In this document: positions 16,069 through 23,089 of the stretch, piece after piece
Layout: every line of letters begins with the position of its first letter
How positions within the stretch are numbered: position 1 is the stretch's first letter
From: Candidatus Eiseniibacteriota bacterium
GTDB taxonomy: Bacteria > Arandabacterota > Arandabacteria > JAGLYR01
Direction of reading: 5' to 3'
Assembly (NCBI GenBank): GCA_023132135.1
Contig: JAGLYR010000211.1
Location: 1 to 23,220, forward strand
DNA length: 23,220 nt
Program-made: the position numbers and the translations under genes
The notes under the pieces: generated by a model
What the model was told of the DNA's origin: nothing
Databases searched by the model: none
Seen by the model: the letters and a program-made list of their open reading frames with translations, nothing else

Positions 16069-17642
16069 ATCCGAGGCAAAGACGAACGATCACGGGTTTC
16101 CTGCTCCTGCTGGGAATTCCCGCCCCGCTGTTTGCCGGTACTCCGTACTACTCTGTTCAGATGCTGGATCTGGAGTGCGGTACGGAGTGTGTACCCCTGT
16201 TGGGGGATTTCGACGGGGACGGGCAGACGGACCTTCTGGTCTGGAATGGAGAGGGACTCCGACTGTACGCCGAGCGGCGCGGGACATTCGTTCCGGTAGG
16301 AGAGCAACAGGATCTGCCCAAAGGAACCCGGCTGTTCGACGTGGGGGATGCGGACGGAGATGGAGTGGACGACCTGATCTATCTCACGCCCAGCGGGGTC
16401 TTCTTCGCCCATCTGGAGGACGTCCAGTTTGGGCCAACGCGTCAGTGGGTCAGCGCTACGTGTGATCTTCCGGGTCGCTACGTTGGACCGGCGCAACTGG
16501 TGTCTGACATCGACGGCAACGGGCGGGATGATGTGTGGTTCATCGAGGACGGTCACTTGCGCATACACCTCGTTCCCCTCCCCGGACAGCTCGTTGCTGT
16601 CCAGCCTCTTCCCCTCGTCAGCGCCGGGAGGCGGGTCGAACCGAAAGGACTGCCCTTCCGCGTATTCCTCGGGGACGTAGATGAGGATGACGCTGAGGAC
16701 CTGCTCTGTATGACCCCCGACGGTGTGAGTGCCTTCCGCGCTGGCGCAGGTTGCTTTGATGCATCGTCGGGCTGGTACCTTCCGTTCGAGCCCTACTTGG
16801 AAGAGAAAGACGCCCGGGAAATTGTGGACCAGCGTCTGGATGACATCAGCCACATCAAGGATGTGACGGGGGACGGACACCCGGATTTGTTCCTGTCCTC
16901 CTGGTCCCGCGGTGAGGTCCTGATGTTCCTTGGCGATGACGACTTTTTTGAGGATGAACCGGCGCAGGTTCTGGAACCGGGGGCAGTCATAACGCAGATC
17001 GGGAGTCTCTCCCGGGAGGGTTTCGATCGACCGGGACTGGTCGTCTCGCGGTTCACGCCGCCAGGGAAGGTCTCGGCTGCACTGCGGCTCCTCACGGGTG
17101 GGAAGATCACGATCAAGGTTCACTTCTTCCTCTACGAACCGGACGAGGCCTCCGAATTTCTTTACCTCGGAGAGCCCGCTGTTGTGCGGGAGATTGCCTC
17201 CTATGCAAAACGAAAGGACTTCGGAGCGACATCGCCATACCTTCTTTTCCAGAGCAGGGATGGAGACTTCGATGGGGACGGATGGAATGATCTGGTCGTC
17301 ATGGGCGATTCCACGACGGTCGCTTTTTACTGGGCGCGGGCGGCGGAGGAATTCGGGAGGAGCAACGGCCGGGGACTTCGCGCCATCTTCTCCCGTCCCG
17401 ACCCCGAGCCCATGCCCATAGCGCGGTTTTTTGAATGGTCCCACCAGTTGATTCTGGAGCGGGCGGGCGCGCGCTCTCCTGATCTGGAAGTCCCTGTTCC
17501 TTCGGCCTGCGGGTACGCGGTAGATTCCGGGCCGGTCGCGGACCTGAACGGCGACGGGTGGCCCGACCTGGTTCTCCCGTACCATCCTGCCGATGATTCG
17601 AGGCCCTTCAAGCTCGTTATCCTGCTCACACATACGGAATAG
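16065..17642 (+). CDS. Secreted FG-GAP/VCBS repeat protein
   Basis: The 525-residue protein starts with a clear signal peptide (MNPRQRRTITGFLLLLGIPAPLFAG). The mature part holds several FG-GAP-type blades with calcium-loop motifs: GDFDGDGQTDLLV, GDADGDGVDDLIY, SDIDGNGRDDVWF, GDVDEDDAEDLLC, DVTGDGHPDLFL, GDFDGDGWNDLVV and ADLNGDGWPDLVL. This is typical of a beta-propeller exported to the periplasm or surface, for binding proteins or polysaccharides. GGAGGA lies 8 nt before the ATG at 16065, and the start overlaps the stop of the small membrane protein. There is no enzymatic domain or sorting tail. It ends 11 bp from the convergent patatin gene. Confidence 0.86.
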   Translation: MNPRQRRTITGFLLLLGIPAPLFAGTPYYSVQMLDLECGTECVPLLGDFDGDGQTDLLVWNGEGLRLYAERRGTFVPVGEQQDLPKGTRLFDVGDADGDGVDDLIYLTPSGVFFAHLEDVQFGPTRQWVSATCDLPGRYVGPAQLVSDIDGNGRDDVWFIEDGHLRIHLVPLPGQLVAVQPLPLVSAGRRVEPKGLPFRVFLGDVDEDDAEDLLCMTPDGVSAFRAGAGCFDASSGWYLPFEPYLEEKDAREIVDQRLDDISHIKDVTGDGHPDLFLSSWSRGEVLMFLGDDDFFEDEPAQVLEPGAVITQIGSLSREGFDRPGLVVSRFTPPGKVSAALRLLTGGKITIKVHFFLYEPDEASEFLYLGEPAVVREIASYAKRKDFGATSPYLLFQSRDGDFDGDGWNDLVVMGDSTTVAFYWARAAEEFGRSNGRGLRAIFSRPDPEPMPIARFFEWSHQLILERAGARSPDLEVPVPSACGYAVDSGPVADLNGDGWPDLVLPYHPADDSRPFKLVILLTHTE

Positions 17643-17653
17643 AACTAGCCTGA

Positions 17654-18649
17654 CTATTCTGCAGAGGACGATTCGAGACGCGTAGGCACGGGGCCATCCG
17701 CCCAACTGCTCCTCGCCCGTATTTTCCGGCGAAGCAGCCTGAGCCAGTTTCCGGGGAAACCGACGGCCCGTTTCAGGTTCTTCATCTCGCTGATTGTGCC
17801 GGCGTACCCGGCTCTCACGAATTCGTCGACTCTGCCGAAATCAGACCATGACGAATCGGTTTTGATGGGAGTCAGAACGACGTCGGCCTCGGACAAGCGG
17901 AGGGCATTGAAGGCGCGGGAGAGCAGATCGTCGCATCTCAGGAGAATGTCGGAGGCCGCGTTGAGCTTGGGACTGCGGTCGAACACCGGGCTCACATCCA
18001 CGGCAATCACGAGGTCGGCCCCCAGAGCATAGGCGGCACTGATAGGGACGAGGCTCAGAACCGCACCGTCCACCAGCCGCTGCTCGTGCCACTGGACAGG
18101 AGAGAATATCCCCGGAATGCTGGCTGAAGCGAGCACTGACCTGCGGAGCGGGCCACGGTCGAAAATCACCCGCTCCCCGGTAATCAGATCGACGGCAACG
18201 CTGGCAAAGGGGAGAGCAAGATCCTCAATTCTGAGATCCTCATCAAAGAGCATTGAGAGAGCTTCCCGGATTGTCTCGTCCTGCATGAGATGGTCCCGGG
18301 TTGCATACTGGAAAAGTCGGTAGAAGCGAACCAGCTGCTCGACCGGCGGTCCGAGGATCTTGTTTCGGGAAATGCGCTCGAGCTTCTGCGTGAGTTGAAT
18401 CCCGGAGCTCTTGAGGATGTCGCTCTCCAGCAGGTTCAGAACCTCTCTCCGTACCGCACGGGCGTCCGGTTCCCGGGCGTAGAGCGCGCCGATGATAGCG
18501 CCCATGCTCGTGCCGCAGATGAAGTCGATGGGGATGTGATGTTCCTCGAAAGCCTGGAGTACACCAAGGTGAGCGAACCCACGGGCCCCGCCCCCGCCGA
18601 GGGCAAGGCCTATCCTGGGACGGAATGGGTGATGGTGATTGCGGAACAC
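17654..18649 (-). CDS. Patatin-like phospholipase (RssA/YchK-type)
   Basis: A lipid acyl hydrolase with a Ser-Asp dyad. From the chosen GTG start (331 residues): oxyanion motif LALGGGGARG (15-24), nucleophile elbow GTSMG with Ser48, and VDGA with Asp194. IPGIFSPV and YALGADLVIAVDVS are also typical. No signal peptide or membrane helix is evident; it is probably cytosolic or membrane-associated. The GTG at 18649 has GGAAGGA 7 nt upstream. The frame stays open to 18847, and an ATG at 18775 would add 42 residues, but that part is low in recognisable sequence and lies across the divergent promoter region. The physiological substrate is unknown. Confidence 0.88.
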   Translation of the reverse strand: MFRNHHHPFRPRIGLALGGGGARGFAHLGVLQAFEEHHIPIDFICGTSMGAIIGALYAREPDARAVRREVLNLLESDILKSSGIQLTQKLERISRNKILGPPVEQLVRFYRLFQYATRDHLMQDETIREALSMLFDEDLRIEDLALPFASVAVDLITGERVIFDRGPLRRSVLASASIPGIFSPVQWHEQRLVDGAVLSLVPISAAYALGADLVIAVDVSPVFDRSPKLNAASDILLRCDDLLSRAFNALRLSEADVVLTPIKTDSSWSDFGRVDEFVRAGYAGTISEMKNLKRAVGFPGNWLRLLRRKIRARSSWADGPVPTRLESSSAE

Positions 18650-18774
18650 TCGAATGTCCTTCCGCTGCTCCAGTGACGATTCCTGACGGCGCGAACCGTG
18701 CGCGCGTCCATCTATCCCTATATCGGCATGGCGGGCCGTGTCAAGTACCAGTTGACGCGGACGCGGCTGCTCCA

Positions 18775-18804
18775 TTGACAAGCTGCACGGCTTCCGTCTA
18801 GACT
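18775..18804 (+). promoter_or_regulatory. Candidate promoter of the YihY/BrkB gene
   Basis: TTGACA (18775-18780), an 18-bp spacer and TAGACT (18799-18804). The predicted start near 18811 lies about 50 nt before the chosen start codon. The -35 is consensus and the -10 matches four of six bases and the TAG--T form seen at 6025, 6096 and 20311. Confidence 0.6.
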
Positions 18805-18861
18805 GCCGGTACGGGATAGCCGGATCTCTGGAGATTGTCCCCAACACAACGAGGCGTCGTC

Positions 18862-20262
18862 TTGACCTCTTTCCTCGAACGCATCGGAGACTTCTTCCAC
18901 ACGGGAATGTGGAAGAGCGATACCCGCCAGCTCTCCCGCTGGGAAGCCGTGCTTCACGGCCAGGCCAGGCTGTGGTTCATGATCGGACAACGGTCGCAGG
19001 CCAACCAGTGTTTCACCCGCGCCTCGGCGCTTGCATTCACCTCGGCCTTTGCCATTGTCCCGGTGCTGGTGGTCGTCTTCTGGCTCTTTGGCGGGGTCCA
19101 GAGCTTCCAGGGTTACGCGCCGGTGTTTGCCGAGCGGATTGTCGAGTACATCACAATCGGCGTGCCGGGGGAGCGGGTTCCGGCGCCGGGCGCGGATACC
19201 GGTGAGTCCGTGGGCCCGGATCTTCCACTGGAGAGCATGGAAGCTAACATCCGGCAGATGCTGGAAGCCTTGGCAAGCGATGTTGTCGGCTCCCGCGCTC
19301 TCAACTCCGTGAGTGTCGCTCTCATTATCCTCATCACGGTTTCCCTGCTGTCCACCATCGAGATGGCCTTCAACGACATCTGGGGAATCAAGCGGGGGCG
19401 GAGTCTCATCTACAAGTCCAACCTGTACCTCGGGACGCTGGTGATGCTGATTATCCTGGCGGGGATCTCCTTTGGGCTCCGGGACAACCAGATTGTGGAG
19501 AAACTGCGTACGCTCCCCTACCTGGGCAGCGGGATCTCCATTCTCGGGTCGCAGCTGTTCAGGTTGCTGGCTTTCACATTCCTGTTCGTCTACATGCCCT
19601 ACACGCGGATTAGCTGGCGAGCCGGGTTGGCCGGAGGGGTTTTTGCCAGTGCGCTGGTGCAGGTTGTGGCTTGGGCCGGAATCGTTTTCAATACCCGCGT
19701 CGTGACTTGGGGCAACGTGTATGGACCCCTGGCCGGGATCCCGGTGACGCTGTTCGGTCTCTACATCATCTGGACTGTTATCCTTCTGGGAGCGGAGGTG
19801 ACCTACGCCATCCAGAACCTCCGGACCTACGCGCAGGAGCGCAGAGTGGGCGAACTGACGCAGGCCATCAAGGAGTGCCTGGCGCTCAAGATCTGCCTGG
19901 CCATGGCGGAAGCCTTTTCCCAGGGAGCGGAGCCTCTCACGGGCAGGGAAATCTCCGATCGGTTCGACATCCCACCCGGAGCAGTGAATGAGATTACGCA
20001 CCGGCTGGTGCTGGGTAGCATCCTTGTGGAGACCGAGGATGCCGAGGGGAAGCTGGTTCCGAGGCAAGATCTGCGGTCCATGGAGGTAAACCGGGTGGTC
20101 AGGATCCTGCGGAAGGGGGGCGACGCGCAGGATCTAGCGTGCGCGGGCCCTGCCAGCGCGCATTTGGACGAGGCAATCTCCGCTGCCGAGGAGACCATGG
20201 AAACCGCCTACGGAAACATGACTTTCGGGGATCTGCTTGCGGCGCAGGGGACTCAGGGCTAG
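18862..20262 (+). CDS. YihY/BrkB-family membrane protein with C-terminal winged-helix-like domain
   Basis: Members of this family (once called ribonuclease BN) are polytopic inner-membrane proteins of unsettled function. From the TTG at 18862 (466 residues): cytosolic N-terminus, then about six membrane helices near 50-78, 148-166, 190-207, 228-245, 254-278 and 294-315. The signature YGPLAGIPVTLFGLYIIWTVILLGAEVTYA is at about 287-316. A soluble region of 40-50 residues lies between helices 1 and 2. The C-terminal 150 residues include LTGREISDRFDIPPGAVNEITHRLVLGSILVE, a winged-helix-like segment known from long YihY proteins. The start has GAGG 7 nt upstream; a TTG at 18835 is the alternative. 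Confidence 0.88.
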   Translation: MTSFLERIGDFFHTGMWKSDTRQLSRWEAVLHGQARLWFMIGQRSQANQCFTRASALAFTSAFAIVPVLVVVFWLFGGVQSFQGYAPVFAERIVEYITIGVPGERVPAPGADTGESVGPDLPLESMEANIRQMLEALASDVVGSRALNSVSVALIILITVSLLSTIEMAFNDIWGIKRGRSLIYKSNLYLGTLVMLIILAGISFGLRDNQIVEKLRTLPYLGSGISILGSQLFRLLAFTFLFVYMPYTRISWRAGLAGGVFASALVQVVAWAGIVFNTRVVTWGNVYGPLAGIPVTLFGLYIIWTVILLGAEVTYAIQNLRTYAQERRVGELTQAIKECLALKICLAMAEAFSQGAEPLTGREISDRFDIPPGAVNEITHRLVLGSILVETEDAEGKLVPRQDLRSMEVNRVVRILRKGGDAQDLACAGPASAHLDEAISAAEETMETAYGNMTFGDLLAAQGTQG

Positions 20263-20287
20263 CCTGCGTTTCTCACCAGTTTTCGGC

Positions 20288-20316
20288 TTGACCACCGGGT
20301 CGTTTCGGAGTAGTCT
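20288..20316 (+). promoter_or_regulatory. Candidate promoter of tRNA-Asn
   Basis: TTGACC (20288-20293), a 17-bp spacer and TAGTCT (20311-20316), located 75 bp before the mature tRNA. It begins 25 bp after the YihY stop. Confidence 0.5.
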
Positions 20317-20335
20317 TTCGGCTGGAAATGCAAAG

Positions 20336-20362
20336 AGGAGAGAGGCGATTCTCCTCTCTCCT
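20336..20362. terminator. Hairpin in the tRNA-Asn leader or after the YihY gene
   Basis: AGGAGAGAGG (20336-20345) and CCTCTCTCCT (20353-20362) pair perfectly around a 7-nt loop. It lacks a T-run. If the upstream promoter is used, this hairpin is in the 5' leader of the tRNA transcript and may be a processing feature rather than a terminator. Confidence 0.4.
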
Positions 20363-20391
20363 TATCATCTCTCTGTAATCCGAAGAACTGC

Positions 20392-20466
20392 TCCTCGGTA
20401 GCTCAATGGTAGAGCATCCGGCTGTTAACCGGAGGGTTGTAGGTTCAAGTCCTACCCGGGGAGCCA
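20392..20466 (+). tRNA. tRNA-Asn (anticodon GUU), CCA encoded
   Basis: Cloverleaf with acceptor TCCTCGG/CCGGGGA (one G-T pair), D arm GCTC/GAGC, anticodon stem TCCGG/CCGGA with loop CTGTTAA, and T arm GTAGG/CCTAC with loop TTCAAGT. Discriminator G73 is followed by an encoded CCA (20464-20466). The other tRNA in the window does not encode CCA. Confidence 0.97.
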
Positions 20467-20506
20467 GAAAAGGGGCGCCACACTGGCGCCCCTTTTCTGG
20501 CTCCCC
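20458..20506 (+). terminator. 23-bp perfect palindrome overlapping the tRNA-Asn 3' end
   Basis: Arms 20458-20480 and 20484-20506 are exact reverse complements with a 3-nt loop (CAC). The left arm contains the last nine bases of the tRNA, including G73-CCA and most of the 3' acceptor strand. The right arm contains CCCCTTTTCT but no terminal T-run. It probably stops transcription, but its overlap with the mature tRNA is unusual. Confidence 0.8.
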
Positions 20507-20511
20507 AGAGT

Positions 20512-20610
20512 AAGAGAGAAGTAGACAATAGAAAATAGATCCCGGACAAAGGCATCATAGAAACCCTGCCCACTTCTCTCTTGCGGTCTATTTTCTATTG
20601 TCTATTTTCT
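20512..20610. repeat. Period-7 A/T-rich repeats on both sides of a short spacer
   Basis: On the left, AAGAGAGAAGT (20512-20522) is followed by AGACAATAGAAAATAGA (20523-20539). On the right, their exact reverse complements occur at 20572-20582 and 20587-20603, in swapped order relative to a simple inverted repeat. The right side reads TCTATTT, TCTATTG, TCTATTT, TCT with period 7 (20587-20610). The stop codon and last residues (EENRQ) of the four-helix-bundle gene lie inside the right array. Confidence 0.9.
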
Positions 20611-20978
20611 TCCGATGCTTTTGGTTTGCGCCCCACCGCTCGAACCAACCCCATGATCATCGCACAGATTTCATCCAGCTCGGCCCTCAGCTCCTGATAC
20701 ACATCCTTCTCGATCAGCTCCAGCCGCTGCGCAACGTCCAGAAGTGGTACACACTCAAACGCGCTCCCACGAGCAATCATGAAGAAGTGTTTCTTCTCCT
20801 TCTCATGCCACCTCCCATTCCCCTCGGCGATGTTGCACGAGATGCTGATCACCGCCCGCCTCAACTGATCCGAAATGGCGTACGTGCCTGACGGAAAATC
20901 GCCAGTCAGCCGGGCAATCTGCTCTGCAAGGCCAACCGCCCGCTTATACACATCCAGATCCTCAAACAAGAACGCCAT
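20595..20978 (-). CDS. Four-helix-bundle protein (S23/23S rRNA-intervening-sequence family)
   Basis: The protein (127 residues from the ATG at 20978) begins MAFLFEDLDVYKRAVGLAEQI, the typical S23 opening. It continues with GTYAISDQLRRAVISISCNIAEGNGR, the core motif of the family, and a helix pair near ARGSAFECVPLLDVAQRL. These small pentameric proteins are encoded inside 23S rRNA spacers in some bacteria and as stand-alone genes in many genomes; Avd of diversity-generating retroelements is related. Their general function is not established. GGAAGGA lies 6-7 nt upstream. No 23S rRNA or reverse transcriptase gene is in the window. Heptamer arrays flank the gene on both sides and one encodes its C-terminus. 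Confidence 0.9.
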   Translation of the reverse strand: MAFLFEDLDVYKRAVGLAEQIARLTGDFPSGTYAISDQLRRAVISISCNIAEGNGRWHEKEKKHFFMIARGSAFECVPLLDVAQRLELIEKDVYQELRAELDEICAMIMGLVRAVGRKPKASEENRQ

Positions 20979-20990
20979 GCTCTTTCCTTC

Positions 20991-21045
20991 CTCCCCCCTC
21001 CCCCCTCCCCCCGCCACCCGAGAACCGAAAGCCGAAAGCCGGAAT
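20991..21045. repeat. Two heptamer arrays upstream of the four-helix-bundle gene
   Basis: CTCCCCC is repeated three times without error (20991-21011). CCGAAAG is repeated twice and followed by CCGGAAT (21025-21045). Both have period 7 but unrelated units. On the minus strand the first array is a G-rich tract (three runs of G) that ends 12 bases before the start codon, just ahead of the ribosome site. Confidence 0.9.
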
Positions 21046-21404
21046 CACACCACGCCATACCCCCTACAAGAGCAACTCCCATGCCCGAATGTCGCAGGAA
21101 GGTCGGGAATAACCCGACGCGAGGTGCCGGAAGAGAGCCGCTGGGCAGGTTCACCCCGGAGCTGCCCGCAGACGGCAGATAGAGCGGTTACAGCGGGCAA
21201 CTCGCGCGACGTGTTTCGATGTTCGTTGCTCGTCGGATCGAAGCGAATCCCCTCTTGCCAATCAGATATGGACAGGTGGTGCCGGAAAGGTGCACGATAA
21301 GCTAACTACGTCCCGGAAAGCCGCTATATTCAGAACACTGAAAGTGACAATCCGTAGTTCTTGAAACCTTTGGATGGGAAATCTCGGCTAAGGAGGTGAC
21401 GTAG
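21046..21404. other. Gap without a recognised gene
   Basis: This 359-base stretch holds short open frames with no family resemblance. A TATATT at 21325-21330 could be a -10 box for the next gene, but no matching -35 is visible. The last bases hold the very strong ribosome site AAGGAGGTGA (21390-21399) of the DUF3795 gene. Nothing else was seen. Confidence 0.5.
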
Positions 21405-21821
21405 ATGGCAGAAGAGATCTTGGGCAGATGTGGGTATAGATGTGATCTGTGTCCGGGCTATGATGGAAACATCCGTACTGATGAGGACAAGCAGCGCGTG
21501 AGCGATGGTTGGTTCAAGTATCTGGGTTTCCGAGTACCGACTGAGGATATTGGGTGTGGAGGTTGCTTCGACGACAAATCCGGTGACCCCAATTGTCCAA
21601 TCCGACCCTGCGTCAAGAAAAGGCAGCTGGAAAACTGTGCCTGCTGTGAGGATTTCGATTGCGATAACCTCCGAACTAGAATGAACTTCGTTGAAGACCA
21701 TGTGAAAGACCTGACAGGCATTCCGGAGGATGACTATGATACTTACATCAAACCGTATAGGGGCAAGGAACGTTTACTGAAGATTCGTGCGACGCAGCGA
21801 AATCGGGATTCGAAGGAGTAG
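21405..21821 (+). CDS. DUF3795 cysteine-rich protein
   Basis: The 138-residue protein has the DUF3795 arrangement: N-terminal LGRCGYRCDLCPGY, a middle IGCGGCFDDKSGDPNCPIRPCVKKRQLENCACCEDFDC split by short spacers, and a charged C-terminus. The regularly spaced cysteines suggest metal (probably zinc) binding; the function is unknown. It is preceded by a near-perfect Shine-Dalgarno AAGGAGGTGA about 5 nt before the ATG. Its base composition is more A/T-rich than the flanking blocks, which it shares with the next gene, so the two may have arrived together. Confidence 0.88.
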   Translation: MAEEILGRCGYRCDLCPGYDGNIRTDEDKQRVSDGWFKYLGFRVPTEDIGCGGCFDDKSGDPNCPIRPCVKKRQLENCACCEDFDCDNLRTRMNFVEDHVKDLTGIPEDDYDTYIKPYRGKERLLKIRATQRNRDSKE

Positions 21822-21862
21822 GACGATCATTTGGAAAGAAAGGGTCTGATGCGGAGATGACT

Positions 21863-22309
21863 ATGAAGCAACAAGAAAACATGATGGAGAAATTCGATTT
21901 TCTATTAGGGGACTGGAACCTGGAATCCAGGATTCCAGAAAGCAAGCACTCCAAAGCAGCGACAGGCACCGGTACCGGAACATTGAGAAGAGCGCTGAAC
22001 GACAAGTACGTCTATTTTGACTACTCATCATCTATGGGAGCGGGACCAGAAGGACAAGCACATGCAGTTTTTGCCTGGGATGCAAAAGCCAAGGTCTTTA
22101 GGTTTTGGTGGTTCGAGAGCTCAGGCAGCTTCATGACAGCAACCTGCAACTTCATCAATGATGAGACTTTGTTCTTGAATTGGCACGATTGTCTGCTAAT
22201 ACAGACTTTTCAAAAGGCCGGGCCGGACAAAGTAGTATTGAAAATGGAGGAGCCTAACTCTGAAGGGAAGTATGTACTAATACTGGAAGTGGTGTTTTCA
22301 AGGAAATAG
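21863..22309 (+). CDS. DUF1579-like / lipocalin-like small protein
   Basis: The 148-residue cytosolic protein opens with MEKFDFLLGDWNLESRIPES, like DUF1579 and related beta-barrel folds with FDFL-x-G-x-W near the N-terminus. It goes on through alternating strands (KYVYFDYSSSMG, AHAVFAWDAKAKVFRFWWFES, TLFLNWHDCLL, KVVLKMEEPN). No catalytic motif is evident. The ATG at 21863 has GGAG 6 nt upstream; the ATG at 21857 is too close to it. It lies 41 bp after the DUF3795 gene on the same strand and is even richer in A/T (24 of 60 G+C at 21841-21900). Confidence 0.7.
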   Translation: MKQQENMMEKFDFLLGDWNLESRIPESKHSKAATGTGTGTLRRALNDKYVYFDYSSSMGAGPEGQAHAVFAWDAKAKVFRFWWFESSGSFMTATCNFINDETLFLNWHDCLLIQTFQKAGPDKVVLKMEEPNSEGKYVLILEVVFSRK

Positions 22310-22314
22310 TCTGA

Positions 22315-23022
22315 ATGGAATTCGCAATTGATCGTCCGAAATTGGGAGGCTTTGGAGTGGAAAGCCCGATTCGCCTTGTTGGTCTCATCTTCGGAATTCT
22401 GGTGGCGGCGGGCATTTGCCTTCGGCTCGTGGCCCGATACGCCCACATTCCCTGCCCCTTCTGGCTGAGTGGCGTTCTTCAGAATCCGCTGGCGGAACGA
22501 CGCATAGGGAGTGGGATGCTGCTGCGCCGCGCGGGTGTAGGGCGCGGAATGAAGGTCCTCGACGTGGGGTGCGGAACCGGTCGGATTGCGCTACCGGCGG
22601 GGGAGTGTGTGGGAGCAGGCGGAGAAGTTGTGGCCCTGGACATCCAGTCCGGCATGCTGCGCAAGCTTCGGGCGCGCATCGAGCAGCATGGGCTCATCAA
22701 CATTCGGACCGTCCACGCGGCAGCCGGGAGCGGGAATGTTGAACGGGACTACTTCGATCGGGCCCTCCTCGTCGGCGTACTGGGCGAACTCCCCAGTCCG
22801 ACGGAGGCTCTGCGCGAGATCTACGATGCGCTGGTCCCCGGCGGTCTGCTTTCGGTGACCGAGATGTTGCCGGACCCTCACTACCAGAGTCGCGGGAGGG
22901 TTCGCAGGCTTGCCGAGGGCGTGGGCTTTCGGTTCAGGGAATCCTTTGGAAACGCTTTCGTGTTCACACTCAACTTCGAGAAGCCGTCTCCAAGCGAGAT
23001 ATATGGCAGGATTTCATCTTAG
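22315..23022 (+). CDS. Membrane-anchored class I SAM-dependent methyltransferase
   Basis: The 235-residue protein has one N-terminal membrane helix (about 19-41), a linker YAHIPCPFWLSGVLQNPLAERR, then a Rossmann methyltransferase: motif I MKVLDVGCGTGRIALP (about 79-94), acidic end of strand 2 VVALDIQSGML, and post-motif DRALLVGVLGELPSPTEALREIYDALVPGGLLSVTEML. The substrate is unknown; the sequence resembles UbiE/COQ5-type Methyltransf_11 and Methyltransf_25 enzymes. The ATG has AAGGA about 10 nt upstream. It starts 5 bp after the previous gene but returns to high GC (43 of 60 at 22561-22620). Confidence 0.85.
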   Translation: MEFAIDRPKLGGFGVESPIRLVGLIFGILVAAGICLRLVARYAHIPCPFWLSGVLQNPLAERRIGSGMLLRRAGVGRGMKVLDVGCGTGRIALPAGECVGAGGEVVALDIQSGMLRKLRARIEQHGLINIRTVHAAAGSGNVERDYFDRALLVGVLGELPSPTEALREIYDALVPGGLLSVTEMLPDPHYQSRGRVRRLAEGVGFRFRESFGNAFVFTLNFEKPSPSEIYGRISS

Positions 23023-23089
23023 ACATTGGGAATCGGAGCTCGGAGAAGACCATCCCCAATGGGATCCAACCGTGAATGCCGGTCAACTC

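Noticed and set aside
15960-17705. 581-codon minus-strand frame opposite the FG-GAP protein
   Set aside because: Shadow of repeated calcium-binding motifs; no similarity of its own.
18718-20067. 449-codon minus-strand frame opposite the YihY gene
   Set aside because: The YihY signature on the plus strand is unmistakable; the minus frame is Gln/His/Pro-rich shadow text.
20512-20610. CRISPR array
   Set aside because: The repeats are 7-17 bp, lack regular spacers of 30-40 bp, and no cas gene is present.
20595-20978. Diversity-generating retroelement accessory gene (Avd)
   Set aside because: No reverse transcriptase, template repeat or variable-region target gene is in the window, and the sequence reads as a general S23-type protein.
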